Source: Mycolicibacterium grossiae (lineage in GTDB: Bacteria > Actinomycetota > Actinomycetes > Mycobacteriales > Mycobacteriaceae). From it: a stretch of 64,000 bases of DNA. A program made the position numbers and the translations under genes. How positions within the stretch are numbered: the first letter of the stretch is position 1; each line of letters opens with the position of its first letter. The stretch covers positions 5,573,924 through 5,637,923 of the forward strand of contig NZ_CP043474.1 in NCBI RefSeq assembly GCF_008329645.1. Reading direction: 5' to 3'. The notes under the pieces were generated by a model, which did no database searches, was not told the DNA's origin, and worked only from the letters and a program-made list of their open reading frames with translations. This document shows positions 1 to 8,597 of the stretch, one piece after another.

Positions 1-2
1 GC

Positions 3-773
3 AGCTACCCCCAGCCCTACGGCGCCACCCCGCCACCCCCGCCCTACGGCGCCACCCCGCCAGCCCCGCCCTACGGCCCACCGCCGTGGCAGCCGTACGG
101 TCCCCCGCCGGCCCCGTTCGGCGGCCCGCCGGGGCCAAATGCGACTCGCGCAGACAAGGTTCCGTGGCTTCCGATTGCCGCGGTCGTCGGCGTCGCGGTC
201 ATCGCACTCACCGCGATCGGCGTCGTCCTGGTGACGCGGTCGAACGACGCGGCGTCGGGTCCCGGTACGCCCACGGCGGCGTCGACGCCGAGCAGTGCAC
301 GCCCGTCGACGTCGCGGAGCAGGACGCCGACCACCCGGCCGGAGGCGCCCAGCGCATCCGCCGACGCACTGCTGGCCCTCATCCCGTCCACCTACCCGAC
401 CAGCGTCTGCGAGGTCGCCTCGCCGCCGGCCCCCGGCGCACTGGCGACGGTCGACTGCGGGCAATCGACGCAGCCGGGCGGCCCGAATGCCGCGCGGTAT
501 TCGCTGTTCGGCGACCGCGATCAGCTCGATCAGCACTTCAACGAGTCGATCGCCGAGAACGACGAACTGTTCCGCTGCCCCGGCAGCGCCACCGAGTCGC
601 CCGCCGACTGGAACTACGAGCGCGCACCCGACGTCGTCGCGGGTCAGGTGGCGTGCGGAACGTATCAGGGCAACGCCGACGTGATGTGGACCCAGCACGA
701 CGAACTCGTGCTCGCCGACGTGCAGAGCACCGACATGAACGCGTTGCACGACTGGTGGTTGAACTACAGCTGA
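3..773 (+). CDS. Membrane-anchored protein with Pro/Tyr/Gly-rich N-terminus (5' partial)
   Basis: The frame is open from the first bases of the window, so the start lies upstream. The visible part begins with a cytoplasmic-looking tract made of PYGATPP-like repeats. It continues with one hydrophobic segment of about 22 residues (around bases 160-230) and then a Ser/Thr/Pro-rich linker. An extracytoplasmic domain follows that contains several cysteines and ends in a Trp-Trp-Leu-Asn tail. This layout (proline-rich tail, one membrane helix, small outer domain) is common in mycobacterial cell-envelope proteins and resembles the N-terminal half of the protein at 10800-11573. No catalytic motif is visible and the function is unknown. 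The internal GTG at 231 should not be taken as the true start, because the membrane segment lies before it. Confidence 0.8.
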   Translation, partial: SYPQPYGATPPPPPYGATPPAPPYGPPPWQPYGPPPAPFGGPPGPNATRADKVPWLPIAAVVGVAVIALTAIGVVLVTRSNDAASGPGTPTAASTPSSARPSTSRSRTPTTRPEAPSASADALLALIPSTYPTSVCEVASPPAPGALATVDCGQSTQPGGPNAARYSLFGDRDQLDQHFNESIAENDELFRCPGSATESPADWNYERAPDVVAGQVACGTYQGNADVMWTQHDELVLADVQSTDMNALHDWWLNYS

Positions 774-839
774 GATGACTCCGGGTTCCCCGGCGTCGGT
801 GGGTTACGTTGCCCTGACACGCAAGCGGAGGGAGCTGCC

Positions 840-2039
840 ATGGCCAGGAACGCCAACCGGGTATTCGTCGCCGGAGTCGGGATGACGAGGTTCGAGAAGC
901 CCGGCCGCCGGGAGGGCTGGGACTACCCGGACATGGCCCGCGAGTCCGGCACCAAGGCCCTCGCCGACGCCGGCATCGCCTACACCGAGGTCGAGCAGGG
1001 CTACGTCGGGTACTGCTCGGGAGACTCCACGTCGGGGCAGCGTGCGCTGTACGAACTCGGCATGACCGGCATCCCGATCGTCAACGTCAACAACAACTGC
1101 TCGACCGGGTCGACGGCGCTGTACCTGGCCGCTCAGGCGATTCGCGGCGGACTCGCCGACTGCGTCCTGGCGCTCGGGTTCGAGAAGATGCAGCCGGGCT
1201 CCCTCGGCGGCGGCGCCGAGGACCGCGAGTCGCCCCTCGGCCGGCACGTCAAGGCCCTGGCCGAGATCGACGAGTTCGGCTTCCCGGTGGCGCCGTGGAT
1301 GTTCGGGGCGGCCGGCCGGGAGCACATGAAGAAGTACGGCAGCACGGCCGAGCACTTCGCGAAGATCGGCCACAAGAACCACAAGCATTCGGTGAACAAC
1401 CCGTACGCCCAGTTCCAGGAGGAGTACTCGCTCGACGACGTCCTGGGCGCGCGGATGATCTCCGATCCGCTGACCAAGCTGCAGTGCTCACCGACGTCGG
1501 ACGGCTCCGGCGCGGCGGTCCTGGTGAGCGAGGAGTACGCAGCCACGCACGGGCTGGCCGAGCGGGCCGTCGAAATCGTGGGTCAGGCGATGACCACCGA
1601 CTTCGCCAGCACCTTCGACGGCAGCGCCCGCAACGTCATCGGCTACGACATGAACGTCCAGGCCGCCCAGCGGGTGTACGAGCAGGCCGGTCTCGGACCG
1701 GAGGACTTCCAGGTGATCGAGCTGCACGACTGCTTCTCGGCCAACGAACTCCTGCTGTACGAGGCGCTGGGCCTGTGCGCCGAGGGCGAGGCGCCCGCGT
1801 TGATCGACGGCGGCCAGACGACCTACGGCGGCCGCTGGGTGGTGAACCCGTCGGGCGGGCTGATCTCCAAGGGCCACCCGCTGGGGGCGACCGGCCTGGC
1901 ACAGTGCGCCGAACTCACGTGGCAGCTGCGCGGGGACGCCGACGCCCGTCAGGTGGACGGCGTGACCGCCGCGTTGCAGCACAACATCGGCCTCGGCGGG
2001 GCGGCGGTCGTCACCGCCTATCAGCGCGCGGTCCGCTAG
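840..2039 (+). CDS. SCPx-type thiolase / lipid-transfer protein
   Basis: This 399-residue protein belongs to the thiolase superfamily. The acylated cysteine is Cys87 in NVNNNCSTGS. His346 lies in SKGHPLGATG, and the C-terminal loop reads LQHNIGLGGAAVV. The usual second thiolase cysteine is missing from that loop and His381 stands there instead, which is typical of the SCPx and lipid-transfer-protein branch. Family members cleave or handle 3-ketoacyl-CoA or sterol side-chain CoA esters in the cytoplasm. The ATG is preceded by GGAGGGAGCTGCC, which gives a good ribosome binding site. The stop codon overlaps the stop of the convergent gene at 2036-2368 through a shared CTAG. The substrate cannot be read from the sequence. 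Confidence 0.92.
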   Translation: MARNANRVFVAGVGMTRFEKPGRREGWDYPDMARESGTKALADAGIAYTEVEQGYVGYCSGDSTSGQRALYELGMTGIPIVNVNNNCSTGSTALYLAAQAIRGGLADCVLALGFEKMQPGSLGGGAEDRESPLGRHVKALAEIDEFGFPVAPWMFGAAGREHMKKYGSTAEHFAKIGHKNHKHSVNNPYAQFQEEYSLDDVLGARMISDPLTKLQCSPTSDGSGAAVLVSEEYAATHGLAERAVEIVGQAMTTDFASTFDGSARNVIGYDMNVQAAQRVYEQAGLGPEDFQVIELHDCFSANELLLYEALGLCAEGEAPALIDGGQTTYGGRWVVNPSGGLISKGHPLGATGLAQCAELTWQLRGDADARQVDGVTAALQHNIGLGGAAVVTAYQRAVR

Positions 2040-2368
2040 GGCTTGCCGCGCGCCGGCGTCTGGTTGGCGACGCCGTGCCGCAGCGGCGACGTGGCCTGCG
2101 CCGCGGTGGACTCCTGGACGGGCGATCCGCCCGACGCGCCCTGCACCGGGGGCGCGTTCGTCGGGTCACCCGGCGACGGCAGGGCGCCGTCCTCGAGTTC
2201 GCGCTGGCGCGCCTCGAGGATCTCCAGCACCGGCACGCGGGCGGCGTGGCCGGCTTCGTGGGTGAGCACCGCGTTCAGCTGCTCGGCATCGAGTGAGCGG
2301 ATGCGGTGGCGCAGATCCCCCAGCGAGAGCTGGTCGAAGTCGGGGATGGGCAGGTCGGTGTCGCTCAT
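2036..2368 (-). CDS. Conserved mycobacterial hypothetical protein (110 aa)
   Basis: This small soluble protein has a charged helical N-terminal half, with DLRHRIRSLDAEQLNAVL and an EAGHAARVPVLEILEARQRELE stretch broken here only by description, and a disordered Pro/Gly/Ala-rich tail. The Leu-Glu-His pattern suggests a helical region that could bind a partner. Its ATG overlaps the stop of the upstream gene at 2365-2787 by the ATGA signature, so the two are translationally coupled. I do not recognise a catalytic motif. The longer open frame upstream of this ATG has shadow-like Arg-rich composition and was not used. The pair of small acidic proteins is a familiar arrangement in mycobacteria but has no function I can name. 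Confidence 0.75.
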   Translation of the reverse strand: MSDTDLPIPDFDQLSLGDLRHRIRSLDAEQLNAVLTHEAGHAARVPVLEILEARQRELEDGALPSPGDPTNAPPVQGASGGSPVQESTAAQATSPLRHGVANQTPARGKP

Positions 2369-2787
2369 GGCTCGTCGCTCTTCCTCGTCACGTCCTCGAC
2401 CACCGGGAACAGCGATTCGCCGTCCTCCGGTGCGCCGTCGATCTGGCCCCGGTGCACGCCGGCCTCGCTGGTCGCCGCGTCGGAGCCGTCGATGGCCCCC
2501 TCCGCGTCGACCACCTCGTCGGCGTCGGCGTCGCGCTCGTCGATCGTGTCCGCGGTGACGTCGGGCTCCTCCTCCGCGAGCCGCTGGTCGAGCGATTCGC
2601 CCTCGCGCTCCTCCTCGGCGGACATCCCGAACTTGGTCACACCGCTCCACCCCTCGGGCGGATCCACGACCTCGTCGCCGTCGTCATTGAGGACGTCATC
2701 GGAGTCGGTCGACTCCATTGGGCTCAGCATGTCCTCGGCGCCGCCCAGATCGTTGGCGGTGGTGGTGTCGACATCGTCGGTGCTCAT
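2365..2787 (-). CDS. Acidic DUF5709-like hypothetical protein (140 aa)
   Basis: This is a very acidic protein rich in Asp and Glu. Its central WSGVTKFGMSAEEEREGE-type segment and the later SLDQRLAEEEPDV segment fit the DUF5709 family of actinobacteria, whose role is unknown. The ATG at 2787 was chosen over the TTG at 2820 because it starts the conserved acidic part; neither has a strong Shine-Dalgarno. It is the first gene of a coupled pair with 2036-2368. The composition suggests a disordered, soluble cytoplasmic protein. The family call is from recognition of the central motif and is not certain. Confidence 0.75.
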   Translation of the reverse strand: MSTDDVDTTTANDLGGAEDMLSPMESTDSDDVLNDDGDEVVDPPEGWSGVTKFGMSAEEEREGESLDQRLAEEEPDVTADTIDERDADADEVVDAEGAIDGSDAATSEAGVHRGQIDGAPEDGESLFPVVEDVTRKSDEP

Positions 2788-2857
2788 GGCAGAGGGATTA
2801 GCCGTCTCGCGCACCGTCAAACGGATTGCGCGCGCCGCGTCTGGGTACGTCGGTCAC

Positions 2858-2986
2858 ATGAGCAGACCCGACTCCGTGGGATCCGGCAACGGGGACCCCG
2901 ATGCCGATCCCGACATGACCAGTTCCACCACCGAGCAGCCGAACCAGGCCGAGGGCGACGACGTCGACGCCGAGGACGGCGGCTAG
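2858..2986 (+). CDS. Small acidic hypothetical ORF (42 aa)
   Basis: This short frame begins at an ATG and encodes a Asp/Glu/Ser/Gly-rich peptide with no hydrophobic segment. It lies between the divergent DUF5709-like gene and the convergent fadD, ending five bases before the fadD stop. The composition resembles the neighbouring acidic proteins, which argues that it is real. No clear ribosome binding site precedes it, so it may be spurious. Confidence 0.4.
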   Translation: MSRPDSVGSGNGDPDADPDMTSSTTEQPNQAEGDDVDAEDGG

Positions 2987-2990
2987 CGAG

Positions 2991-4619
2991 CTACGGCCCG
3001 ACGACCTCGTAGGCCCCGTCGGCGTACCGGGCGCGGATCGTCTTCTTGTCGTACTTGCCCACGCTGGTGCGCGGGACGTGGTCGACGAAGGTCCACCGCT
3101 CCGGCAGCCACCAGCGGACGACCCTGTCGGCGAGGAAGTCGCGCAGTTCGTCCGGGGTCGCCGATGCGCCGTCGTGCAGGACGACGACCGCGAGCGGGCG
3201 TTCCTGCCAGCGGTCGTCCGGGACGCCGACGACAGCGGCCTCGAGGACGGCCGGGTGGCCGATGAGGTGGTTCTCCAATTCCACCGAGGACACCCATTCG
3301 CCGCCGGACTTGATGACGTCCTTGGCCCTGTCGGTCAACGTGACGTAGCCCGCGGCTTCCACGGTGCCGACGTCGCCGGTGCGCAGCCAGCCGTCGGCGA
3401 ACTTCTCGGCGTCGCGACCGAGGTGGTAGCCGCCGGTGATCCACGGGCCCCGCACCTCGATCTCCCCGACGGTCGTGCCGTCGCGGGGCAGTTCCGTACC
3501 GTCGTCGGCGACGACGCGGACCTCGACGCCGCACGTCGGCCTGCCCTGGGTGGCGCGCTGGCGCCAGCGCTCCTCCCCCGTCGCGTCGGGCATCGGCGCG
3601 GCGACCGTGGCGACCGGCGACGTCTCGGTCATGCCCCACGCCTGTTGGACGAGCACGCCGTGACGCTCCTCGAACGTCCGCATCAGGGTCACCGGGACCG
3701 CCGACCCGCCGCAGGAGATCAGGCGTAGCGACGAGATGTCGTGTCCCGGTTCGCGGTCGAGGTAGGTCGCCACGTCGTTCCAGATGGCCGGCACGGCGGC
3801 CGCGAGGGTCGGTCGGTGCGTCTCGATGGCGTGCACCAGGGACGCGGCGTCGGTGAACCGGTCGGGCAGCAGCAGGTCGGCACCCGCCATCAGCGCGGCG
3901 TACGGCAGGCCCCAGGCGTTGGCGTGGAACATCGGGACGATCGGCAGCACGCGATCGGCGACGCCGACGCCCAGCACGTTCGTGGTGCACGTCGCCATGG
4001 TGTGCAGGAACGTCGACCGGTGGCTGTAGACGACGCCCTTGGGGTTGCCGGTGGTGCCGCTGGTGTAACACATTGCCGCAGCATCGGTTTCGTCGAGCGT
4101 CGGCCACGGGTGGTCGGGCGACTGTCCGCCCAGCAGCTCGTCGTAGCGCAGCACGGTCAGCCCGGCGGCGTCGAGCGCCGACGGGTCGCCGTCACCGGTC
4201 AGCACCACAGTGCGCACGGTGCGCAGCAGCGGCAGCACGGGCGCGAGGAGACCCAGCAGCGACGCGTCGGCGACGATCACCCGGTCCTCGGCCTCGTTGG
4301 CGATGAACGCGATCTGTTCCGGCGCGAGCCGGATGTTCAGCGTGTGCAGGACCGCGCCCATCGCCGGCGCCGCCAGGTACACCGCGAGATGCTCGGTGGT
4401 GTTCCACAGGAAGGTGCCCACCCGCTCGTCCCCGGTGATGCCGAGACCGCGCAGCGCGTTGGCGAGCCGGCCGACCTCGTCGCCGAGGTCGCGGTAGGAC
4501 GTCGTGCGGTAGCGGCCGTCGCCGAGCGCCGAGGTCACCGTGCGGTCCCCGTTGACGCCCTGGGCGTGCCGCAGGATGGTCGTGACGGTCAGTGGAACGT
4601 CCTGCATCGTGCTGCGCAT
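2991..4619 (-). CDS. Long-chain fatty-acid-CoA ligase (FadD-type AMP-binding enzyme)
   Basis: The protein of about 542 residues is an acyl-adenylate-forming enzyme of the ANL superfamily. Visible motifs are the phosphate loop YTSGTTGNPKG, the adenine motif QAWGMTETSP, the hinge motif WLRTGDVGTVEAAGYVTL with TDRAKDVIKSGGEWVSS, and the C-terminal catalytic lysine in SVGKYDKKTIR. It is expected to activate a fatty acid with ATP and transfer it to CoA in the cytoplasm. The start at 4619 was preferred: the GAAGGG Shine-Dalgarno ends six bases before it but touches the ATG at 4625. The gene stands alone between a small ORF and the secreted-protein pair. The chain-length preference is not readable. 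Confidence 0.93.
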   Translation of the reverse strand: MRSTMQDVPLTVTTILRHAQGVNGDRTVTSALGDGRYRTTSYRDLGDEVGRLANALRGLGITGDERVGTFLWNTTEHLAVYLAAPAMGAVLHTLNIRLAPEQIAFIANEAEDRVIVADASLLGLLAPVLPLLRTVRTVVLTGDGDPSALDAAGLTVLRYDELLGGQSPDHPWPTLDETDAAAMCYTSGTTGNPKGVVYSHRSTFLHTMATCTTNVLGVGVADRVLPIVPMFHANAWGLPYAALMAGADLLLPDRFTDAASLVHAIETHRPTLAAAVPAIWNDVATYLDREPGHDISSLRLISCGGSAVPVTLMRTFEERHGVLVQQAWGMTETSPVATVAAPMPDATGEERWRQRATQGRPTCGVEVRVVADDGTELPRDGTTVGEIEVRGPWITGGYHLGRDAEKFADGWLRTGDVGTVEAAGYVTLTDRAKDVIKSGGEWVSSVELENHLIGHPAVLEAAVVGVPDDRWQERPLAVVVLHDGASATPDELRDFLADRVVRWWLPERWTFVDHVPRTSVGKYDKKTIRARYADGAYEVVGP

Positions 4620-4760
4620 CGTCATCCCTTCGGTTGGCCGCGATGCTAGCGCCGGCGCGTTCGCCGTCGGCGCAATTCGCCGCTCACCTGCAACGTCCGC
4701 ACCGCCGCGGGCGATACGTCAGGTGTCGGGAACCACGTGAACCAAGAAGGGGGCGCACCC

Positions 4761-5081
4761 ATGCGTCCAGCCATCGTCCTCGCCTCGTGCCTCGCGTCCG
4801 CCGCCGTCGCCCTGCTCGGGCCCACGGCGGTCGCGCACGCCGAAGAGACTCCGCAGCAGACCATCTCGCGCCTGCAGGACTCTGGCTACACCGTCAACGT
4901 CGACCGCGTCGGCAGTGGCGCCCTCGACGACTGCGTCGTCACCGGCGTGCGCAATCCCCAGACCGTCACCGAGTACATCCGCGTCGCGGACGGCCGCAAC
5001 GCCGACGGCAGCATCGACTGGGACGTCGTGCCGGTGATCAAGAGCAAGTCGATCTCGGTGTCGCTGGACTGCACCCGGTGA
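4761..5081 (+). CDS. Small secreted protein, paralogue A (106 aa)
   Basis: A cleavable signal peptide is visible, with a hydrophobic core and a likely cut after AVAHA. The mature part of about 75 residues contains the pattern LQDSGYTVNVDRVGSG...LDDCVVTGVRNPQT and ends with SVSLDC. The two cysteines probably form one disulfide. The ATG at 4761 follows AGAAGGGGG at good spacing, so the in-frame GTG at 4737 is not the start. It is a paralogue of the next gene and of the gene at 14098, and the two adjacent copies point to a local duplication. Small exported proteins of this type are frequent in mycobacteria and their function is unknown. Confidence 0.88.
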   Translation: MRPAIVLASCLASAAVALLGPTAVAHAEETPQQTISRLQDSGYTVNVDRVGSGALDDCVVTGVRNPQTVTEYIRVADGRNADGSIDWDVVPVIKSKSISVSLDCTR

Positions 5082-5148
5082 CCGCCGGAGTTCCCAGCGG
5101 GCTCCCAGTGAGGGATGATCGAACATCACACGACGGAAGGCACTGAGC

Positions 5149-5466
5149 ATGCGCACGACCAAGACGCTGATCGCCGCGACCCTCGGCATCGTGGGCGCCG
5201 CGCTGGTGCCGACGGGCCTGGCGAGCGCCGACGACGGCGAAACCGCCGGCGAGGTCATCGCCCGCCTGCAGTCGCAGGGCTACACGGTGAACATCGACAA
5301 GGTGGGCACCGGCCCGATCGATCAGTGCACGGTGACCAGCGTCCGCAACCCGCAGACCGTGTCGCAGCTGGTCCCCTACATCGGACCCGGGCTCGGCGGC
5401 AACGGCAACCGGCTGCTCGTCCCGCAGGTGACCAGCCAGACGGTGTCGGTGTCGCTGGTCTGCTGA
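5149..5466 (+). CDS. Small secreted protein, paralogue B (105 aa)
   Basis: The signal peptide ends near GLASA, followed by a mature domain with LQSQGYTVNIDKVGTG, DQCTVTSVRNPQTVS and a terminal VSVSLVC. This repeats the layout of the gene at 4761, with the same two cysteines. A GGAAGG site lies eight bases before the ATG. A strong hairpin follows the stop and separates it from the convergent dctA. The role is unknown; export is inferred from the signal peptide alone. Confidence 0.9.
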   Translation: MRTTKTLIAATLGIVGAALVPTGLASADDGETAGEVIARLQSQGYTVNIDKVGTGPIDQCTVTSVRNPQTVSQLVPYIGPGLGGNGNRLLVPQVTSQTVSVSLVC

Positions 5467-5477
5467 CCGGCGCACGA

Positions 5478-5525
5478 AGAAGGGCCCGGCCTCCCGCGGT
5501 AACCGCCGGGCGGCCGGGCCCTTCT
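5478..5525. terminator. Bidirectional terminator between convergent genes
   Basis: A perfect 14-base inverted repeat (AGAAGGGCCCGGCC and GGCCGGGCCCTTCT) surrounds a 20-base loop. The A-rich and T-rich ends make it usable from both strands. It sits between the secreted-protein gene ending at 5466 and dctA ending at 5537. Confidence 0.85.
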
Positions 5526-5536
5526 CGTCGGTGCGG

Positions 5537-6919
5537 CTAGGCCGGTTCGGGCACCCGCTTGCCGGTGGGCTCCTCGTCCACGCGGCCGTGGTCGTCGTCC
5601 ACCATCGTCAGCTCGTCGAAGGGATCGTCGCCGCGCAGCACGGCATCGACGCGGTCCTTGTCGACGGTGTGCGTCCACGACCCCACCAGCAGCGTGGCGA
5701 CGGCGTTGCCCGAGAAGTTGGTCAGCGCACGGGCTTCGGACATGAAGCGGTCGATGCCGACGATCAGGCCGACGCCGTCGAGCAGGTCTGGCCGGTGCGC
5801 CTGCAGGCCGCCGGCGAGGGTCGCCAACCCGGCGCCCGTCACCCCGGCCGCGCCCTTCGACGCCACGATCATGAACACCAGCAGGCCGATCTGCTCGCCG
5901 AGCGACAGCGGGTCGCCCAGCGCGCCGGCGATGAACAGCGACGCCATGGTCAGGTAGATCGCCGTGCCGTCCAGGTTGAACGAGTAACCGGTGGGCACCA
6001 CCACGCCGACCGTGGTGCGCTCGACGCCCAGGTGCTCCATCTTGGCGATCAGGCGCGGCAACGCGGATTCCGAGGACGACGTGGACACGATGAGCAGGTA
6101 CTCGCGCGCCAGGTAGCGGACCAGCTTGAAGATCGAGACCCCGGCCACCACGCGCAGCAGCACGCCCAGCACGCCGAAGACGAACAGGATGCAGGTGATG
6201 TAGAAGCCGAGCATGAGGCCGAGCAGCTGCGTCACCGCGGTCCAGCCGGTCTGCCCGACGACGTTGGCGATCGCGCCGAATGCGCCGATCGGCGCCAGCC
6301 ACAGGATCATCACCAGGACCTTGAACACCAGCTTCTGCAGCGACGCGATGGCGCGCAGCGCCGGCTCGCCCGCGCTGCCCATGCCCTGCAGCGCGAACCC
6401 GACGAGCAGCGCGATGAACAGCGCCTGCAGCACGCTGCCGGCCGTCAGCGCCGAGAACATCGTCTCCGGGATGATGCCCTGCACGAAGTCCAGCAGACCG
6501 CCGGACTCGTGGGCGGTCTCGGCGTACTGAGCGCCCTTGGCCGCCGCGCTCTCGGAGAGCTGCAGACCGCTGCCCGGGTGCAGGATGTTGCCGACCACCA
6601 GGCCGATCGCCAGGGCGAACGTCGACATCACCAGGAAGTAGACGAACGCCAGGCCGCCCACCTTGCCGACCGTGGCGGCCTTGCGGACCGAGCCGATGCC
6701 CAACACGATGGTGCAGAAGATGACCGGCGCGATCATCATCTTGATGAGGTTCACGAACATCGTGCCGAGGACGCCGACGCTCTTGCCGACCTCGGGGGCC
6801 AGCAGGCCCACCACCACACCGGCGACGACGGCAACGATGACGCCGATGTACAGCCAGTGCGTACGGTCCTTCTTGCGGGGCGGATCGGGTGGGGCCGCAG
6901 CGTCGAGCTGGTTGGCCAT
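5537..6919 (-). CDS. dctA: C4-dicarboxylate/H+ or Na+ symporter (DctA, DAACS family)
   Basis: The 460-residue carrier of the dicarboxylate/amino acid:cation symporter family takes up succinate, fumarate, malate or related acids across the cytoplasmic membrane. Its first helix follows a charged PPRKKDRTHW stretch. The family signatures are visible: NLIKMMIAPVIFCTIVLGI near the N-terminus, a serine-rich hairpin STSSSESALPRLI, GYSFNLDGTAIYL, and the C-terminal helix ending with NFSGNAVATLLVG. The ATG at 6919 was chosen because GAGGAG lies seven bases upstream; the longer frame has no such site. It is divergent from a CitA/DcuS-type sensor and its regulator, which probably control it. Confidence 0.93.
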   Translation of the reverse strand: MANQLDAAAPPDPPRKKDRTHWLYIGVIVAVVAGVVVGLLAPEVGKSVGVLGTMFVNLIKMMIAPVIFCTIVLGIGSVRKAATVGKVGGLAFVYFLVMSTFALAIGLVVGNILHPGSGLQLSESAAAKGAQYAETAHESGGLLDFVQGIIPETMFSALTAGSVLQALFIALLVGFALQGMGSAGEPALRAIASLQKLVFKVLVMILWLAPIGAFGAIANVVGQTGWTAVTQLLGLMLGFYITCILFVFGVLGVLLRVVAGVSIFKLVRYLAREYLLIVSTSSSESALPRLIAKMEHLGVERTTVGVVVPTGYSFNLDGTAIYLTMASLFIAGALGDPLSLGEQIGLLVFMIVASKGAAGVTGAGLATLAGGLQAHRPDLLDGVGLIVGIDRFMSEARALTNFSGNAVATLLVGSWTHTVDKDRVDAVLRGDDPFDELTMVDDDHGRVDEEPTGKRVPEPA

Positions 6920-6974
6920 GGCGTTCTCCTCGGGCTCGGTGAGCAATGGGTCTGCAAGGATGGTGTTCCCTCAG

Positions 6975-7018
6975 GTGACCCAGGTCACGCTTTTGTTCAT
7001 TTAGTTCGTGTCGTGAAC
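6975..7018. promoter_or_regulatory. Candidate operators in the dctA / sensor-kinase divergent region
   Basis: Two symmetric elements lie in the 121-base divergent region. GTGACC, two bases, GGTCAC occupies 6975-6988. GTTCA, fourteen bases, TGAAC occupies 6995-7018. Their place between a carrier gene and its likely response regulator makes them candidate binding sites for that regulator. No protein-DNA evidence exists in the sequence itself. Confidence 0.45.
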
Positions 7019-7040
7019 GTTTCGGCAGTGGAGGTGCGCC

Positions 7041-8597
7041 GTGCGCAGCTGGTGGCCGCGCTCGCTGGCCGGCCAGGCCATCGCGCTGCAGGTCGTCGTC
7101 ATCACCGTGGTCGTGCTGGTCGGCAGCGCGTTGGCGCTGCTCGACGCACGGCACGACGGTGAGGAGGCTGCTCGTCAGCAAGTGGTGAGCATCGCGACGG
7201 CGCTGGCCGACGCGCCGTCGACGGCTGCGGCGATCGAGTCCGGCCGGGCCACCGAGGTACTGCAGCCGGTGACCGAGGCCGTGCGGACCAACACCCAGAT
7301 CGCCTTCATCACGATCATGGCGCCCGACGGCACGCGCTTCACTCACACCGATCCCCGACAGATCGGCGGCACGTATCTCGGCACGATCGCACCGGCGCTG
7401 CGCGGCGAGACGCTGACCGAGGTGTACACCGGCACGCTCGGCCCGTCGGTGCGCGCCGTGGCGCCGGTGCGCGGCGGCGACGGTCGCGTCGTGGGCCTGG
7501 TGTCGGCGGGCATCACGCAGCAGACCCTGGCGCAGCGGTGGCGCGAACAGATCCCGGCGATCCTCGCCGTCGGTGCCGGCGCGTTGGCGGTGTCGCTCGT
7601 CGGCGTGTGGGCGATTCGCCGGCGCCTGCTACGGCAGACGCACGGTCTGCGGCCCGACGAACTGCGCGTGATGTACGAACACCACGACGCGATCCTGCAC
7701 TCCGTGTCCGAGGGTCTCATCGTGCTCGACGGCGACCGCGTGGTGCTGGCCAACGACGAAGCCCGTCGGTTGCTCGGCCTGCCCGCGGGGCGGGTGAGCG
7801 CCGACGACCTGCCGGAGTTCCTGCGCGACGCCGAACCGGGCGTGCGCGACGAGGTGCACGTGACCGACGAGCGCGTGCTGGTGGTCAACCGGTCCCGCGT
7901 GCTGGGGCAGCGCTCGGAGGTGGTGACCGTCCGCGACCGCACCGAATTGCAGGGTGCGCTCGGGGAACTGACGTCGCTGCAGGTGCTCACCGATTCGCTG
8001 CGCGCCCAGGCGCACGAGGCGGCGAACAAGCTGCACACGGTGATCACGATGGTGGAGATGGGTCGCCCCGCCGATGCGGTGACCTTCGCGACGGAGGAAC
8101 TGGCGCTGTCGCAGCGGCTGGTCGACCGGTTGTCCGCCGACGTCGGCGAACCGGCGCTGGTCGCGCTGCTGCTCGGCAAGACCGCCCAGGCCGACGAGCG
8201 CGGCATCGCGCTGACCGTCACCGAGGACACCCACCTGCCGTCGTCGAGCGACGAACTCCCGCTCTCGGCGCAGGAGATCGTCACCGTGCTCGGCAATCTC
8301 GTCGACAATGCCATGGAGGCGTGCGACCGCGACGACCCGTGGGTGGAGGTGACCGTGACCCTGGACGCCGCGGCGCTGGTGATCCGGGTGGCCGACAGCG
8401 GCCCCGGCATGGACGCGGACACGTTCGCCCGGGCGATGCAACGGGGGTACTCGACGAAGTCGGGCGACGACGCCGGTCAGCACGGCCTGGGTCTGGCTCT
8501 GGTGGCGCAGGTGGTGAAACGCCGCGGCGGCACGCTGACCGCCGACGTGACCTACGGTTCGGTGGTCACCGTGACGGTGCCGGGCGGCGCCTCGTGA
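7041..8597 (+). CDS. CitA/DcuS-family sensor histidine kinase
   Basis: This 518-residue membrane kinase has a first transmembrane helix at about 13-35 and an outer PAS-like (sCache) sensing domain at 40-170. A second helix lies at about 172-192, followed by a cytoplasmic PAS domain at 210-300 and the kinase core. The phosphorylated histidine is His325 in RAQAHEAANKLHT, the form typical of the DcuS/CitA branch. ATP-binding boxes are NLVDNAMEAC, VADSGPGMD and HGLGLALV. The GTG start follows GGAGG by six bases. It overlaps the next gene by GTGA. With dctA divergent, it most likely senses C4-dicarboxylates or citrate, which is inference from family and context. Confidence 0.93.
   Translation: MRSWWPRSLAGQAIALQVVVITVVVLVGSALALLDARHDGEEAARQQVVSIATALADAPSTAAAIESGRATEVLQPVTEAVRTNTQIAFITIMAPDGTRFTHTDPRQIGGTYLGTIAPALRGETLTEVYTGTLGPSVRAVAPVRGGDGRVVGLVSAGITQQTLAQRWREQIPAILAVGAGALAVSLVGVWAIRRRLLRQTHGLRPDELRVMYEHHDAILHSVSEGLIVLDGDRVVLANDEARRLLGLPAGRVSADDLPEFLRDAEPGVRDEVHVTDERVLVVNRSRVLGQRSEVVTVRDRTELQGALGELTSLQVLTDSLRAQAHEAANKLHTVITMVEMGRPADAVTFATEELALSQRLVDRLSADVGEPALVALLLGKTAQADERGIALTVTEDTHLPSSSDELPLSAQEIVTVLGNLVDNAMEACDRDDPWVEVTVTLDAAALVIRVADSGPGMDADTFARAMQRGYSTKSGDDAGQHGLGLALVAQVVKRRGGTLTADVTYGSVVTVTVPGGAS

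Noticed and set aside
5376..7346. Long minus-strand frame of 656 codons opposite and around dctA
   Set aside because: Arg/Pro/Ala-rich shadow of dctA in another frame; the DctA helices and ribosome site support the other frame.
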